From an uncultured Lachnospiraceae bacterium (GTDB lineage Bacteria; Bacillota; Clostridia; Lachnospirales; Lachnospiraceae): a stretch of DNA of 11,109 nucleotides. The stretch spans positions 1-11,109 of the forward strand of contig CAKRHL010000058.1 in assembly GCA_934338765.1 (NCBI GenBank), given 5' to 3'. Within the stretch, counting starts at the first letter, position 1. Each line of letters starts with the position of its first letter. Under the pieces are notes generated by a model that did not search any database, had not been told where the DNA came from, and saw nothing but the letters and a program-made list of their open reading frames with translations. Positions 1-6,474 of this stretch are shown in pieces. The translations under genes and the position numbers were made by a program.

Positions 1-119
1 TCAATAGCAGAGCAGTCCTCTCCTACCCCCGGATGAAGCAATACTTCCGGACGAAGATGCTTGATCTGCTTAAAAACTGCTCTTTTCAGTACATTCTCAG
101 GTACTTTTCCAATCTCCAT
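1..119 (-). CDS. AIR synthase-related (PurM/HypE/ThiL-like) protein, N-terminal fragment
   Basis: This partial gene starts at ATG 119-117 and runs off the left edge; 39 residues are visible. The start is supported by AGGAG at 127-123, three bases upstream. The visible protein has a helical stretch (residues 1-22) followed by RPEVLLHPGVGEDCSAI. A glycine- and acid-rich GVGEDCSAI segment is what begins the ATP-binding half of the AIR-synthase superfamily (PurM, HypE, ThiL, SelD), where the acidic residues bind Mg-ATP. I recall similar proteins in Lachnospiraceae annotated as AIR synthase or hydrogenase-maturation-like, but the fragment is too short to choose a substrate. It lies 93 bp after the VanW gene on the same strand with no hairpin between them, so the two may be cotranscribed. 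Confidence 0.7.
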   Translation of the reverse strand, partial: MEIGKVPENVLKRAVFKQIKHLRPEVLLHPGVGEDCSAI

Positions 120-212
120 AATCTCCTAACATTCCTTTCCCGATCCGCAGGCTTTGAACTGCTGACTTTCTAGTTTCCGTCATCCCTCAAGCCCTGTATC
201 TTATATCCTGTC

Positions 213-1871
213 TTATCTTGCAACGGCCTTTCCACCGGTACTCTCCAATGTCTTCGCCGTATTATTTTTCTTGGTATTTTCTGTAGTATTTTTGTTTGTC
301 GTTGTATTTGTCGTATTTTTCCCGGTACTGTTTCCGGATGTACCTGAAGTATTTTTCTTTGTATTGCCACCGGATGCTTTACTACCACTGCTCTGTGAAC
401 CTGTCGTGGATTTCGAGCCGGCACCGGATGAATCCTTTTTCTTTGATTTATCCGACGGCGATGTACTTGCTGCCGGACTTGCGGAATCCGGTGCCGGTGT
501 TGCCGGCTGTTTTCCTACTGTCACATACTGCGGTGAGGCATTGTATGCGCTTGTATTGATCTGTACCTTGTCAGTCTGTACACCATTGACCTTGATGATC
601 TTCCAGAGCTTTGCTTTATAACCCACATGTGCAGACTGTGTCACGGTACGATAACTTGCCGGCAGGGTAGGATCCTCTGTCACAACCTCCTCCCCCGGCT
701 CGATCGTATCTGTGATCTCAGACTCAAAAGAAACCTCTCTGCCGGCTTCTCTGGTTTCATGACCGTACACACGGAAGGACAAAATACCACCGGATGCACT
801 TCCCATAATATAAATAGGGTAATCTGTATTATTCTTAAATTTGAAATCCTTATAATCTCCGGAGATCGCCGCATCCCGTGAAACCGGAACATATGCGACA
901 ACCATGGAATGAGGCGAACGCTCAACCACCTTAAGCTCTGCATTCAGCACTGCATTGTAAAGTGTCGTTGACACCTGACAGACTCCTCCTCCAATACCGG
1001 AAACAACCTTACCACTGGAATACTCCGGTGCTGCCTTGTATCCATTGGCTTCCGTCCTGTCCTTGATCACCTTAATGGTGGAAAACGTCTCTCCCGGCTC
1101 CAGCACTGTTCCGTTGATCCTGCCTGCTGCCGTGGCAACATTGCTGGAACGCTCCACCTGATATGTTGCATAAGTTGTAGAATATTTTCCCAGAAGATCC
1201 GTACACTGGGATGCCTCCTCCTGTGTAAACTTCGGCTGTGTCACCTGGACATCTGCCTTTACCTCTATCGTGTCTTTCCCTGCTGCTTTCTTGTCTAAAA
1301 GTGCCTTCTTGATGGCATCAGAGGTGTTATCAACCTGCACCTCCATACCTTCCCTTGATCTCGTCGCCTTTAATGCGCCATTTTTAAATTTTAAACGGGA
1401 ATCCTTTGCCTTAATATCATATTCAGAACACTTTATCTCTACAAAGCTCTTTAACGTATCTTCATCAATCTCCGGCTCCAGTGCGATATCCTTCTCGCCC
1501 TTCTCTGCCTTGCGGATCTCCTGCAGCTTCTCCCAGAGATTTCCCTTCTTTCCGATCTGAAGTGCCTCTCCGGCGTAATCCTTCTCCGGAATGGTAAGAC
1601 CAGCCTCCTGCGCTGTTGCTTCTACCAGATAATCCTGTACCGAAACCACCAGACTCTGCTGCTGTCTGTCCGCAATATAGGTCTCAACCTTCTTTTGCGC
1701 CTGCGCCTTCGTGAGTCCTCCCACATCAATGGAACCAACGGAGACCCCATCACAGATCTGTGTTTTGCTGCCAAAATGATCCTTTGCAAACAGTGTCACA
1801 ATACCTGCAATCGCAACTACTGCAATACAGCCTGCCACAAAAACTGCTGTCAATGCTTTGTTTCTTTTCAT
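213..1871 (-). CDS. VanW family protein with N-terminal membrane anchor, G5 domain and disordered tail
   Basis: This is a 552-residue surface protein. Residues 8-28 form an uncleaved-looking signal or membrane anchor after MKRNK. Residues about 40-210 contain two alpha/beta units resembling the peptidoglycan-binding-4 repeats usual before VanW. Residues about 230-370 are the VanW domain with its hallmark GIGGGVCQVSTTLYNAV (292-308). Residues about 377-452 resemble a G5 domain, a fold linked to cell-wall glycan binding. The last ~100 residues are low-complexity Ser/Thr/Asn/Gly/Lys, probably a wall-spanning or disordered tail; no LPXTG signal follows. VanW was named from vancomycin-resistance clusters, but its biochemical role is not known and most genomic copies have nothing to do with resistance. 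The start has AAGGAAGA at 1888-1881 upstream. A promoter at 1913-1940 drives it. The AIR-synthase-like gene follows downstream. Confidence 0.9.
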   Translation of the reverse strand: MKRNKALTAVFVAGCIAVVAIAGIVTLFAKDHFGSKTQICDGVSVGSIDVGGLTKAQAQKKVETYIADRQQQSLVVSVQDYLVEATAQEAGLTIPEKDYAGEALQIGKKGNLWEKLQEIRKAEKGEKDIALEPEIDEDTLKSFVEIKCSEYDIKAKDSRLKFKNGALKATRSREGMEVQVDNTSDAIKKALLDKKAAGKDTIEVKADVQVTQPKFTQEEASQCTDLLGKYSTTYATYQVERSSNVATAAGRINGTVLEPGETFSTIKVIKDRTEANGYKAAPEYSSGKVVSGIGGGVCQVSTTLYNAVLNAELKVVERSPHSMVVAYVPVSRDAAISGDYKDFKFKNNTDYPIYIMGSASGGILSFRVYGHETREAGREVSFESEITDTIEPGEEVVTEDPTLPASYRTVTQSAHVGYKAKLWKIIKVNGVQTDKVQINTSAYNASPQYVTVGKQPATPAPDSASPAASTSPSDKSKKKDSSGAGSKSTTGSQSSGSKASGGNTKKNTSGTSGNSTGKNTTNTTTNKNTTENTKKNNTAKTLESTGGKAVAR

Positions 1872-1912
1872 AATGTCGTCTCTTCCTTATTTTTGCTTAT
1901 TACATTATTTTA

Positions 1913-1940
1913 ATCATATTACAGGCAAATCGCAAGTCAA
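1913..1940 (-). promoter_or_regulatory. Sigma-A-type promoter of the VanW gene
   Basis: Read on the minus strand, TTGACT (1940-1935) is followed after 16 bp by TATGAT (1918-1913), 5 of 6 matches to each consensus box. The predicted start of transcription lies near 1906, leaving a leader of about 35 nt. The promoter comes after the terminator of the upstream miniprotein, so the VanW gene appears to be independently transcribed. Confidence 0.75.
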
Positions 1941-1968
1941 AGATTTTCCCCGTATTTGACAATTTTTC

Positions 1969-1981
1969 GTACATTATGTAC
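1969..1981. repeat. Short palindrome upstream of the VanW promoter
   Basis: GTACATTATGTAC is a perfect dyad with 6-bp arms about a central T. It lies about 28 bp upstream of the -35 box of the VanW promoter and directly after the miniprotein terminator. It could be an operator for an unknown regulator. A dyad this short in AT-rich DNA may also be chance. Confidence 0.3.
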
Positions 1982-1985
1982 ACTG

Positions 1986-2012
1986 AAAAAAAGCAGATGG
2001 AATACATCTGCT
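1986..2012 (-). terminator. Intrinsic terminator after the miniprotein gene
   Basis: On the minus strand an 8-bp perfect stem (AGCAGATG/CATCTGCT, loop of 5) is followed directly by seven T. It begins 19 bp after the miniprotein stop codon and closes that transcription unit before the VanW promoter. No T tract follows the hairpin on the plus strand, so it acts only on minus-strand transcripts. Confidence 0.88.
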
Positions 2013-2031
2013 CATTTATCGACGAAAACAA

Positions 2032-2136
2032 TTAACCTAAGTATCCGAGGACCATAGGAAGGACCATGGCAATAATAAGTAATATACAGATAACCATTGC
2101 GATTCTTTGCTGATTTTTCTTGTTAAAAAAGTTCAT
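2032..2136 (-). CDS. 34-residue single-pass membrane miniprotein (Prli42-like architecture)
   Basis: This very short gene encodes 34 residues: a basic, polar N-terminus (MNFFNKKNQQR) followed by one hydrophobic helix from about residue 12 to the end, with a proline in AMVLPMVLGYLG. The start is supported by AAAGGAG six bases upstream (2148-2143), and a clear terminator follows 19 bp after the stop, so the sequence looks like a real, separately expressed gene. The layout (NKK, a basic residue, one helix ending AMVL.MVL) resembles the Firmicute Prli42/DUF4044 miniproteins; Prli42 anchors the stressosome to the membrane in Listeria. That resemblance is by eye and the family assignment is an inference. 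The gene is divergent from the neighbouring plus-strand gene, with 61 bp between the start codons. Confidence 0.75.
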   Translation of the reverse strand: MNFFNKKNQQRIAMVICILLIIAMVLPMVLGYLG

Positions 2137-2197
2137 AATGTACTCCTTTCTTTGGCACTTTTATATAGCTTATCCCATCACAGGAGGATGATATCTT

Positions 2198-2809
2198 ATG
2201 CCAATTATACTCATATTCTTTATTCTATTCATAATCTGGGTGAACGTCAAGACCAAACGCGGCACCAAAGATAACTCCAAATGGGACACCGCTTACTGGG
2301 AAAAGGAACGGGAATCCAACTTTGTCCGCAAAAAGGATATCAGTGAACTGGATTATATTACCATTCCCGAAGAAGAGCTTCCTTTCTCCGATACTGCCGA
2401 GGGAGAAGAAAAGTACCGTCAGGATGAGGTGCGCCGCACACTGTCCTGTAAAAGTCTGAACCTTTCCGGTATGAGTAACGCTGATATCAAGCTGGCATAC
2501 GGTACAGCCAACTTTCCGGAGCTTTCCATGTACGATCAGAATTATATCCTGTTGATCCGTAATCTGGGACTGTGGGGCAGTTACCTTCATCATAACTGCG
2601 ATGGGCAGGATACCCGTGCCAAAATAATTCTGGAACGTGCAGTTTCACTGGGCAGTGATATTAAGGATACCTATGTCTCACTGGCAGAGATCTATCTTTC
2701 AGAGCATCATCCGGAAAAGGTACAGGAGCTGATCCGTCAGGTAGAGACTTCTGATTTTGACTTAAAAGACTCTCTGCTCCGGGCACTCCATGAGCTTCTT
2801 CCAAACTAA
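2198..2809 (+). CDS. Membrane-anchored protein with helical (TPR-like) C-terminal half
   Basis: I do not recognise a named family. The 203-residue protein begins with a hydrophobic helix (residues 2-16, IILIFFILFIIWV) followed by a basic KTKRGTK stretch, so the bulk should be cytoplasmic. Residues 25-80 are charged and probably flexible, with TIPEEELPF. Residues about 95-200 are helical, and NYILLIRNLGLWGSYL through AKIILERAVSLGSDIKDTYVSLAEIYL reads like one or two tetratricopeptide- or Sel1-like hairpins, which suggests a scaffold or interaction role. AGGAGG (2182-2187) lies 10 bases before the ATG. The gene ends tail-to-tail with the 110-residue protein, the stop codons overlapping by 3 nt and no terminator between them. 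Confidence 0.8.
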   Translation: MPIILIFFILFIIWVNVKTKRGTKDNSKWDTAYWEKERESNFVRKKDISELDYITIPEEELPFSDTAEGEEKYRQDEVRRTLSCKSLNLSGMSNADIKLAYGTANFPELSMYDQNYILLIRNLGLWGSYLHHNCDGQDTRAKIILERAVSLGSDIKDTYVSLAEIYLSEHHPEKVQELIRQVETSDFDLKDSLLRALHELLPN

Positions 2810-3138
2810 AATAATCCTTTATATGGATTGTCCCTCGCTTCATTCCATTCTTCGATCCTGTCCTCATAGCTCTGACATATCCAGTCATAGGCTTCGTCCA
2901 GCCCATCCTCTGTATAGACAAAATCCTTTACTGTCTTTTTTTCATCGGATGTTTTTTCAAAACAGAACGGCTCCGGCCAGATTGTCACACGAAGCACCGG
3001 ATCCGCCTCTTCCTTCTCCGGATCCCTATACTGCTCCAGTTGATAACGCATCCCCTGAAAACTTGCCTTTAACACAGCTTTTTTATTATAAAAGGACTTA
3101 ATATCATAAATCGATTTTCTACTGTTCATTTTCACCAT
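2806..3138 (-). CDS. Conserved small protein of unknown function
   Basis: This is a 110-residue soluble protein with no signal or membrane segment. Motifs that look conserved are RKSIYDIKSFYNKKAVLKASFQ (split here: RKSIYDIKSFYNKK at 7-20, then AVLKASFQGMRYQLE), ATIWPEP-like VTIWPEPFCFEKT (51-64) and, near the end, LDEAYDWICQSYEDRIEEW. I recall similar proteins in Lachnospiraceae with no established function, sometimes carrying unsupported enzyme names. The start may be the first ATG (3138) or Met4 (3129); AGGAAAGG just before 3138 gives slight support to the longer form. It lies 60 bp downstream of the tRNA-Trp terminator on the same strand, and I see no convincing promoter of its own in that gap. 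Confidence 0.8.
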   Translation of the reverse strand: MVKMNSRKSIYDIKSFYNKKAVLKASFQGMRYQLEQYRDPEKEEADPVLRVTIWPEPFCFEKTSDEKKTVKDFVYTEDGLDEAYDWICQSYEDRIEEWNEARDNPYKGLF

Positions 3139-3197
3139 GCCTTTCCTGTATTCAAGAGCAAAGCAGTCAAATCCGCTTCCACTTCCTGAATTTTCTG

Positions 3198-3241
3198 TAA
3201 AACAAAAATCCCATAAAAGACATCTCTGTCATTTATGGGAT
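3198..3241 (-). terminator. Intrinsic terminator of the tRNA-Trp gene
   Basis: On the minus strand a 10-bp stem (ATCCCATAAA/TTTATGGGAT) encloses a second 4-bp stem (GACA/TGTC), and is followed by TTTTTGTTTT. It starts 8 bases after the 3' end of the tRNA. No T tract follows on the plus strand, so it belongs to the tRNA transcript. Confidence 0.9.
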
Positions 3242-3248
3242 CGGTTAG

Positions 3249-3319
3249 CAGGGGTGGAAGGAATCGAACCCTCCTCTGGAGTTTTGGAGACTCTTATTCT
3301 ACCGATGAACTACACCCCT
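3249..3319 (-). tRNA. tRNA-Trp, anticodon CCA
   Basis: The 71-nt minus-strand sequence folds as a full cloverleaf. The acceptor stem AGGGGTG/CACCCCT pairs 7 of 7, with discriminator G73. The D arm is GTTC/GAAT with a G-U at 10-25 and a short loop ATCGGTA. The anticodon loop CTCCAAA places CCA at 34-36, which reads UGG (Trp). The variable loop has 4 nt, and the T arm is GAGGG/CCTTC with loop TTCGATT and one G-U pair. The base pair 27-43 at the bottom of the anticodon stem is an A-C mismatch. The 3' CCA is not encoded (CTA follows G73), so it must be added by the CCA enzyme. It is a single-gene unit with its own promoter and terminator. Confidence 0.95.
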
Positions 3320-3351
3320 GAATCGTAGTGGCAAATTCACACTGCCTGTCT

Positions 3352-3380
3352 AGTATACTATCCCATTTTGGTTTTGTCAA
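3352..3380 (-). promoter_or_regulatory. Sigma-A promoter of the tRNA-Trp gene
   Basis: On the minus strand the perfect -35 TTGACA (3380-3375) and -10 TATACT (3357-3352) are separated by exactly 17 bp. Transcription should begin near 3345, about 25 nt before the mature tRNA. A -35 this strong is typical of stable RNA genes. Confidence 0.9.
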
Positions 3381-3387
3381 GGGATAT

Positions 3388-3416
3388 TTTACAAAACCGC
3401 CATAAAATGATAAGAT
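3388..3416 (+). promoter_or_regulatory. Candidate promoter of the zinc-ribbon membrane protein operon
   Basis: TTTACA (3388-3393) and TAAGAT (3411-3416) lie 17 bp apart, and the start codon is 34 bp further on. The -35 box matches 5 of 6 bases and the -10 box 4 of 6. It is back-to-back with the tRNA promoter, their -35 boxes only 7 bp apart. Confidence 0.5.
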
Positions 3417-3449
3417 ATAAATATATTTACAGATACTCAGGAGGAATAT

Positions 3450-4328
3450 ATGAAAATAAAATGCACAAATTGCGGAAAGCGTTTTGATTACGATCTATAT
3501 GCCGGTCTCTGCCCTCACTGCGGTGTTTATATGCGCCCGGATTCCACAGATCATACACCGGATCCGTCTTTCGATCCCGGATCACAACCAGCCGGGCAGC
3601 CCCGTAGAAATACTTCTACATCTATCCCCCCGAGATCTACTCCAAAGAAACATCAGCAAACGAAACAACAAACATGGCAAAATAAAAAAACTTCCACTCC
3701 GATCCGGCGTTTTCGCAGCAGCCGGGTAGTAACCGTTGTCCTGGTCCTGATCCTTGCTCTGGCAATTATCGTCCCATACAGCTATTCTACCTATGTTTTC
3801 CATAACAAAAAACAGGAGCTGATCCTGACAGATCAGTCGATCCGCACAAATCTCAAGGGTGCAGAGACTTTTACAATTTCCACGGAAAACGGAGATTTTA
3901 AGATTTCTATGACAGCCATAACTCCGGACAACGATAAAACCTTTGAAACACCCGATGGCTATGAGATCCTGACCGTCCGGTATCACGTTGATATTCCCTC
4001 CGAGGCTTTGGATACCTATCCGGGACAGGCGAAAGAAAATCATCTTTTTACCAACTGGATGTACGGCACTGTCCTCCCCTACGGCATCACCAAGAGCGGA
4101 CGTTACGTTAAACCCATTTCAGAATATGATCTGAGCCGTGTCAAGGACATGGAAGAAAGTGAGCGTCAGAAAAAAGGCATTGGAGATACCATTGATTCTC
4201 AGGATGGATCCCTTTATTTTATGGTAAAGAAAAATGATTTTAAGGGTGTGCTGGTCAATCAGATGGATCCTGATACGGATGCATTAGTGGCCTCTTATCT
4301 CATCACAGGAATCAAACAAAAAAAATGA
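3450..4328 (+). CDS. Zinc-ribbon, single-pass membrane protein with extracytoplasmic domain
   Basis: This is a 292-residue protein. Residues 1-30 are a four-cysteine zinc ribbon (C5-x2-C8 and C21-x2-C24) of the cytoplasmic zinc_ribbon_2 kind. Residues 31-90 are a Pro/Gln/Ser/Thr/Lys-rich linker. Residues 92-112 are a membrane helix ([20 protein letters not shown]). Residues 123-290 form an extracytoplasmic beta-rich domain ([22 protein letters not shown], then a strand [12 protein letters not shown]), which resembles the DUF4352-like immunoglobulin folds often found after such anchors; this is by eye. No catalytic motif is visible. The start has AGGAGG at 3439-3444. It is followed after 81 bp, without a terminator, by another anchored protein, so the two are probably cotranscribed and may form a membrane complex. 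Confidence 0.85.
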   Translation: MKIKCTNCGKRFDYDLYAGLCPHCGVYMRPDSTDHTPDPSFDPGSQPAGQPRRNTSTSIPPRSTPKKHQQTKQQTWQNKKTSTPIRRFRSSRVVTVVLVLILALAIIVPYSYSTYVFHNKKQELILTDQSIRTNLKGAETFTISTENGDFKISMTAITPDNDKTFETPDGYEILTVRYHVDIPSEALDTYPGQAKENHLFTNWMYGTVLPYGITKSGRYVKPISEYDLSRVKDMEESERQKKGIGDTIDSQDGSLYFMVKKNDFKGVLVNQMDPDTDALVASYLITGIKQKK

Positions 4329-4409
4329 TCTTACTTACATAAATATGAACGTATAAACCTGAACCATTTACAGACTAATTTTAAACTTTTACATCAAAGG
4401 AGGCACTTT

Positions 4410-4943
4410 ATGAAAGGGGTACTTTTCCTCATTGAAAAGCTTGTAACCACAACCTACCAAAAGCTTGGGATCAACGGAATATTGCTTCTGCTTATTTTCA
4501 TTGCGATTCCTGCCAGCCTTTTCTATACGGATTATAACGGACCGGATTATCATTTTACGACGAATTACACGCTGAAGGCTGTCACTGAGCCGGAAAAAGT
4601 GGCCGAAAAAGATGTTCCACCGGCGATCGACCGTTTCGCCGACGATTATTATACGGTATCTCTGCAGATCGACAACTATTACTCCAAGGAGTTGAACCTT
4701 CCTTATCTCTCTGCATTCCAGGAGGACGAGGATAATTTTATCTCGTTTCGTGATTACGATTACTATGACGACATCAAGGGCTACGATGTAATTTCCCCTG
4801 ACACCTGTATCCCCGCCGGAACAGGGATCACACTTCCATATTATTTCTCCGGCTATGAGCTGACAGATACGGAGCTTACAGTCCGTCCATATGAGGATAA
4901 AGAAGTGAACGAGGGAAATACTGTTTTGCTGAAATTAGATTAA
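4410..4943 (+). CDS. Small membrane-anchored extracytoplasmic protein, unknown family
   Basis: I do not recognise the family. The 177-residue protein has a 20-residue cytoplasmic N-terminus, a membrane helix at about residues 22-38 (NGILLLLIFIAIPASLF), and an acidic, tyrosine-rich extracytoplasmic domain with repeated DYYD/DYDYYDD stretches and no cysteine motif beyond one Cys. The alternation of strands (YTVSLQIDNYY, ELTVRPY, VLLKLD) suggests a beta sandwich like that of its upstream neighbour. The ribosome binding site AAAGGAGG is excellent. It ends 12 bp before a hairpin terminator, making it the last gene of the probable two-gene unit. The acidic surface could bind cations or basic ligands, but nothing in the sequence proves this. 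Confidence 0.8.
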   Translation: MKGVLFLIEKLVTTTYQKLGINGILLLLIFIAIPASLFYTDYNGPDYHFTTNYTLKAVTEPEKVAEKDVPPAIDRFADDYYTVSLQIDNYYSKELNLPYLSAFQEDEDNFISFRDYDYYDDIKGYDVISPDTCIPAGTGITLPYYFSGYELTDTELTVRPYEDKEVNEGNTVLLKLD

Positions 4944-4955
4944 AATAAAATCAGC

Positions 4956-5017
4956 GATACCGGAGCGGCACATATAAGAGCCACCCCGGTATCATTGTTA
5001 TCTCTTTTCTTTATTTT
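4956..5017. terminator. Bidirectional hairpin terminator between convergent genes
   Basis: An 8-bp stem GATACCGG (4956-4963) pairs with CCGGTATC (4986-4993), with a further GGC/GCC pairing inside. On the plus strand a T-rich run (ATTGTTATCTCTTTTCTTT) follows; on the minus strand GATTTTATTTT follows shortly after the stem. It lies between the stops of the 177-residue protein (plus) and the probable anti-sigma protein (minus). The T tracts are interrupted, so efficiency is uncertain. Confidence 0.7.
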
Positions 5018-6474
5018 ATATGATAGCAGTAAAGTGCGCTCCCCTGCTTCTCTTGTCTGTCCGCCCGGATCACAAAGGTTGTGTCGTCCTTCCAGCTGAT
5101 AGCAGATTCATCATAACTTGTGAGATTCTCCCTGTCAATCAGATATAATTTTTTCTTTGGGATATCAAGTACACCGATTTTTCTCACGCATCTCTCGGTA
5201 AATTTTCCACCAAAAAGGAGCTTATCGCCGGAATCATTCACCAGCACAGATCCCATTTCCGGATTTCCGTCAAATTTCTCGATTTCTGTCCGCTCCCCCG
5301 TTAATTCATCTACCAGATAAACCGTTTTCCCCTGCTCCAGCAGATCATATCTTCCCCCGGTAAATGCCACTCTGGCGCTGCGATCTTCCTCCTGATCCTC
5401 TGACCAGATCCGAACGTGGTGATACAACTCCTGCTGCTCCCCCGTTTGCAGATCAAGACGGTAACAATCATAATAATCCTGTATTTCATTTTCAACCGCC
5501 AGACTTCCATCCGCATCCCCACTGTCTTTGTACTGTTCTGTCGATATCATCCCAAATATTACAGAGTGGTCCAGTCCACGAACAAAGCAGATATCATCCA
5601 TCTTTGTCAGCTTTTCCATGGACACGGCTGTATGATCCGTCACATCGATCAGGTAATATACTGCATCCTTCTGTGTGTCTCCGACAAGCACACAGCAAAG
5701 GTGATCTGACAGCTTTCCCCAGTTTGTCACCACATGATATTTCTGCAGACTCTTGTTTCTGATCATGACGTCACCAAAAACGTCTGTAAGCTTTTTTGTG
5801 TTTACGTTATATTTTAACGGATAAGAATACTGCTCCACCTGTGACTCCGCTGAAGCCGTAACCCAATATTCATGGGTATCGTCCTGTGACAAATAAAAGG
5901 TGTACTGTCCATTATTTGGTACATCATTTTTCTGAGTCAGATTATAGATATACTGATTTCCCTGATCCGATATCATATCCGCATTGATCCACCCGGTATG
6001 TTTTTTCCACTGAAGCTTCCGCTTGATATGACGAATATTCGGAATCGGCACGATGGCATTTCCTTGGATGGAAAAATAAGATTCTTTCCCTTGTTCTGTC
6101 GAAATATAAATATCCTGATACGGCTCTACATAATGGTTCGCCGTTATATACTGCGCCTCTAATATATTCTCAATTTCTTTGACTTCAGAGATTTCAATCC
6201 CTTCTTGTTTCTTTTTTGATCCGCGTTGTCCGGGAGAAGTATGCTTTTCCTTTATCTGCTCTTTGGTTGTAACCGGCACAATAGAAATGATCCATTTGCG
6301 AAACTGTGCATTTACCCGGTACGCTGTGGAAAATAACAGGATCACAAGAGCCGCTGCTGCCACCCAACGCCACGGAGAAATACGTTTTGAAATGCCGGAA
6401 AATTCCAGGCTTTCTTCGATAAAGCAATCTTCAATCTCTCCATAAGCATGTAATATCATTTCCTTGTCTGTCAT
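5011..6474 (-). CDS. Probable membrane-bound anti-sigma factor with large extracytoplasmic domain
   Basis: This 487-residue protein overlaps the end of the ECF sigma gene by ATGA (6474-6471), so translation is probably coupled. Residues 1-33 are cytoplasmic. Their pattern (ILHAYGEIEDCFIEES, then basic residues and WRW) matches the short N-terminus common in clostridial proteins encoded next to ECF sigma factors, and is the likely sigma-binding segment. Residues 36-53 are the single membrane helix. A basic, charged stalk (70-100) leads to about 370 residues with repeated beta-strand units such as YYLIDVTDHTAVSM, YRLDLQTGEQQEL, VYLVDELTGERTEI and KLYLIDRENL. These look like blades of a beta-propeller-type fold and would be a sensor or ligand-binding domain outside the cell. 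There is no HCC zinc-anti-sigma motif. Anti-sigma activity is inferred from position and layout; what it senses is unknown. Confidence 0.8.
   Translation of the reverse strand: MTDKEMILHAYGEIEDCFIEESLEFSGISKRISPWRWVAAAALVILLFSTAYRVNAQFRKWIISIVPVTTKEQIKEKHTSPGQRGSKKKQEGIEISEVKEIENILEAQYITANHYVEPYQDIYISTEQGKESYFSIQGNAIVPIPNIRHIKRKLQWKKHTGWINADMISDQGNQYIYNLTQKNDVPNNGQYTFYLSQDDTHEYWVTASAESQVEQYSYPLKYNVNTKKLTDVFGDVMIRNKSLQKYHVVTNWGKLSDHLCCVLVGDTQKDAVYYLIDVTDHTAVSMEKLTKMDDICFVRGLDHSVIFGMISTEQYKDSGDADGSLAVENEIQDYYDCYRLDLQTGEQQELYHHVRIWSEDQEEDRSARVAFTGGRYDLLEQGKTVYLVDELTGERTEIEKFDGNPEMGSVLVNDSGDKLLFGGKFTERCVRKIGVLDIPKKKLYLIDRENLTSYDESAISWKDDTTFVIRADRQEKQGSALYCYHIK

Noticed and set aside
271..621. Plus-strand open frame rich in Val, Phe and Leu
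   Set aside because: It is the mirror image of the low-complexity VanW tail on the other strand and has no ribosome binding site.
213..1871. Vancomycin resistance gene
   Set aside because: A VanW domain alone, without vanA/B-type ligase, vanH, vanX or vanRS nearby, is not a resistance marker.
1956..1984. TTGACA-17-TACACT promoter-like pair on the plus strand
   Set aside because: It would read into the back of a terminator and the antisense of the miniprotein, with no gene to drive; the -10 box is weak and it overlaps AT-rich regulatory DNA of the VanW gene.
3249..3319. tRNA-Trp as a decayed pseudogene
   Set aside because: Only one mismatch in all stems, conserved loop bases kept, and an almost consensus promoter and terminator are present.
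3137..3328. Plus-strand frame covering the tRNA region
   Set aside because: It reads through the tRNA-Trp gene and its terminator on the opposite strand; no ribosome binding site is present.
3351..3360. Palindrome TAGTATACTA
   Set aside because: It is explained by the -10 box of the tRNA promoter; a 10-bp AT-rich dyad here is not evidence of an operator.
5364..5762. Plus-strand frame of 132 codons opposite the anti-sigma gene
   Set aside because: Composition is that of an antisense shadow (Pro, His, Ser rich), without start signals or a domain; the minus-strand gene is clearly coding.
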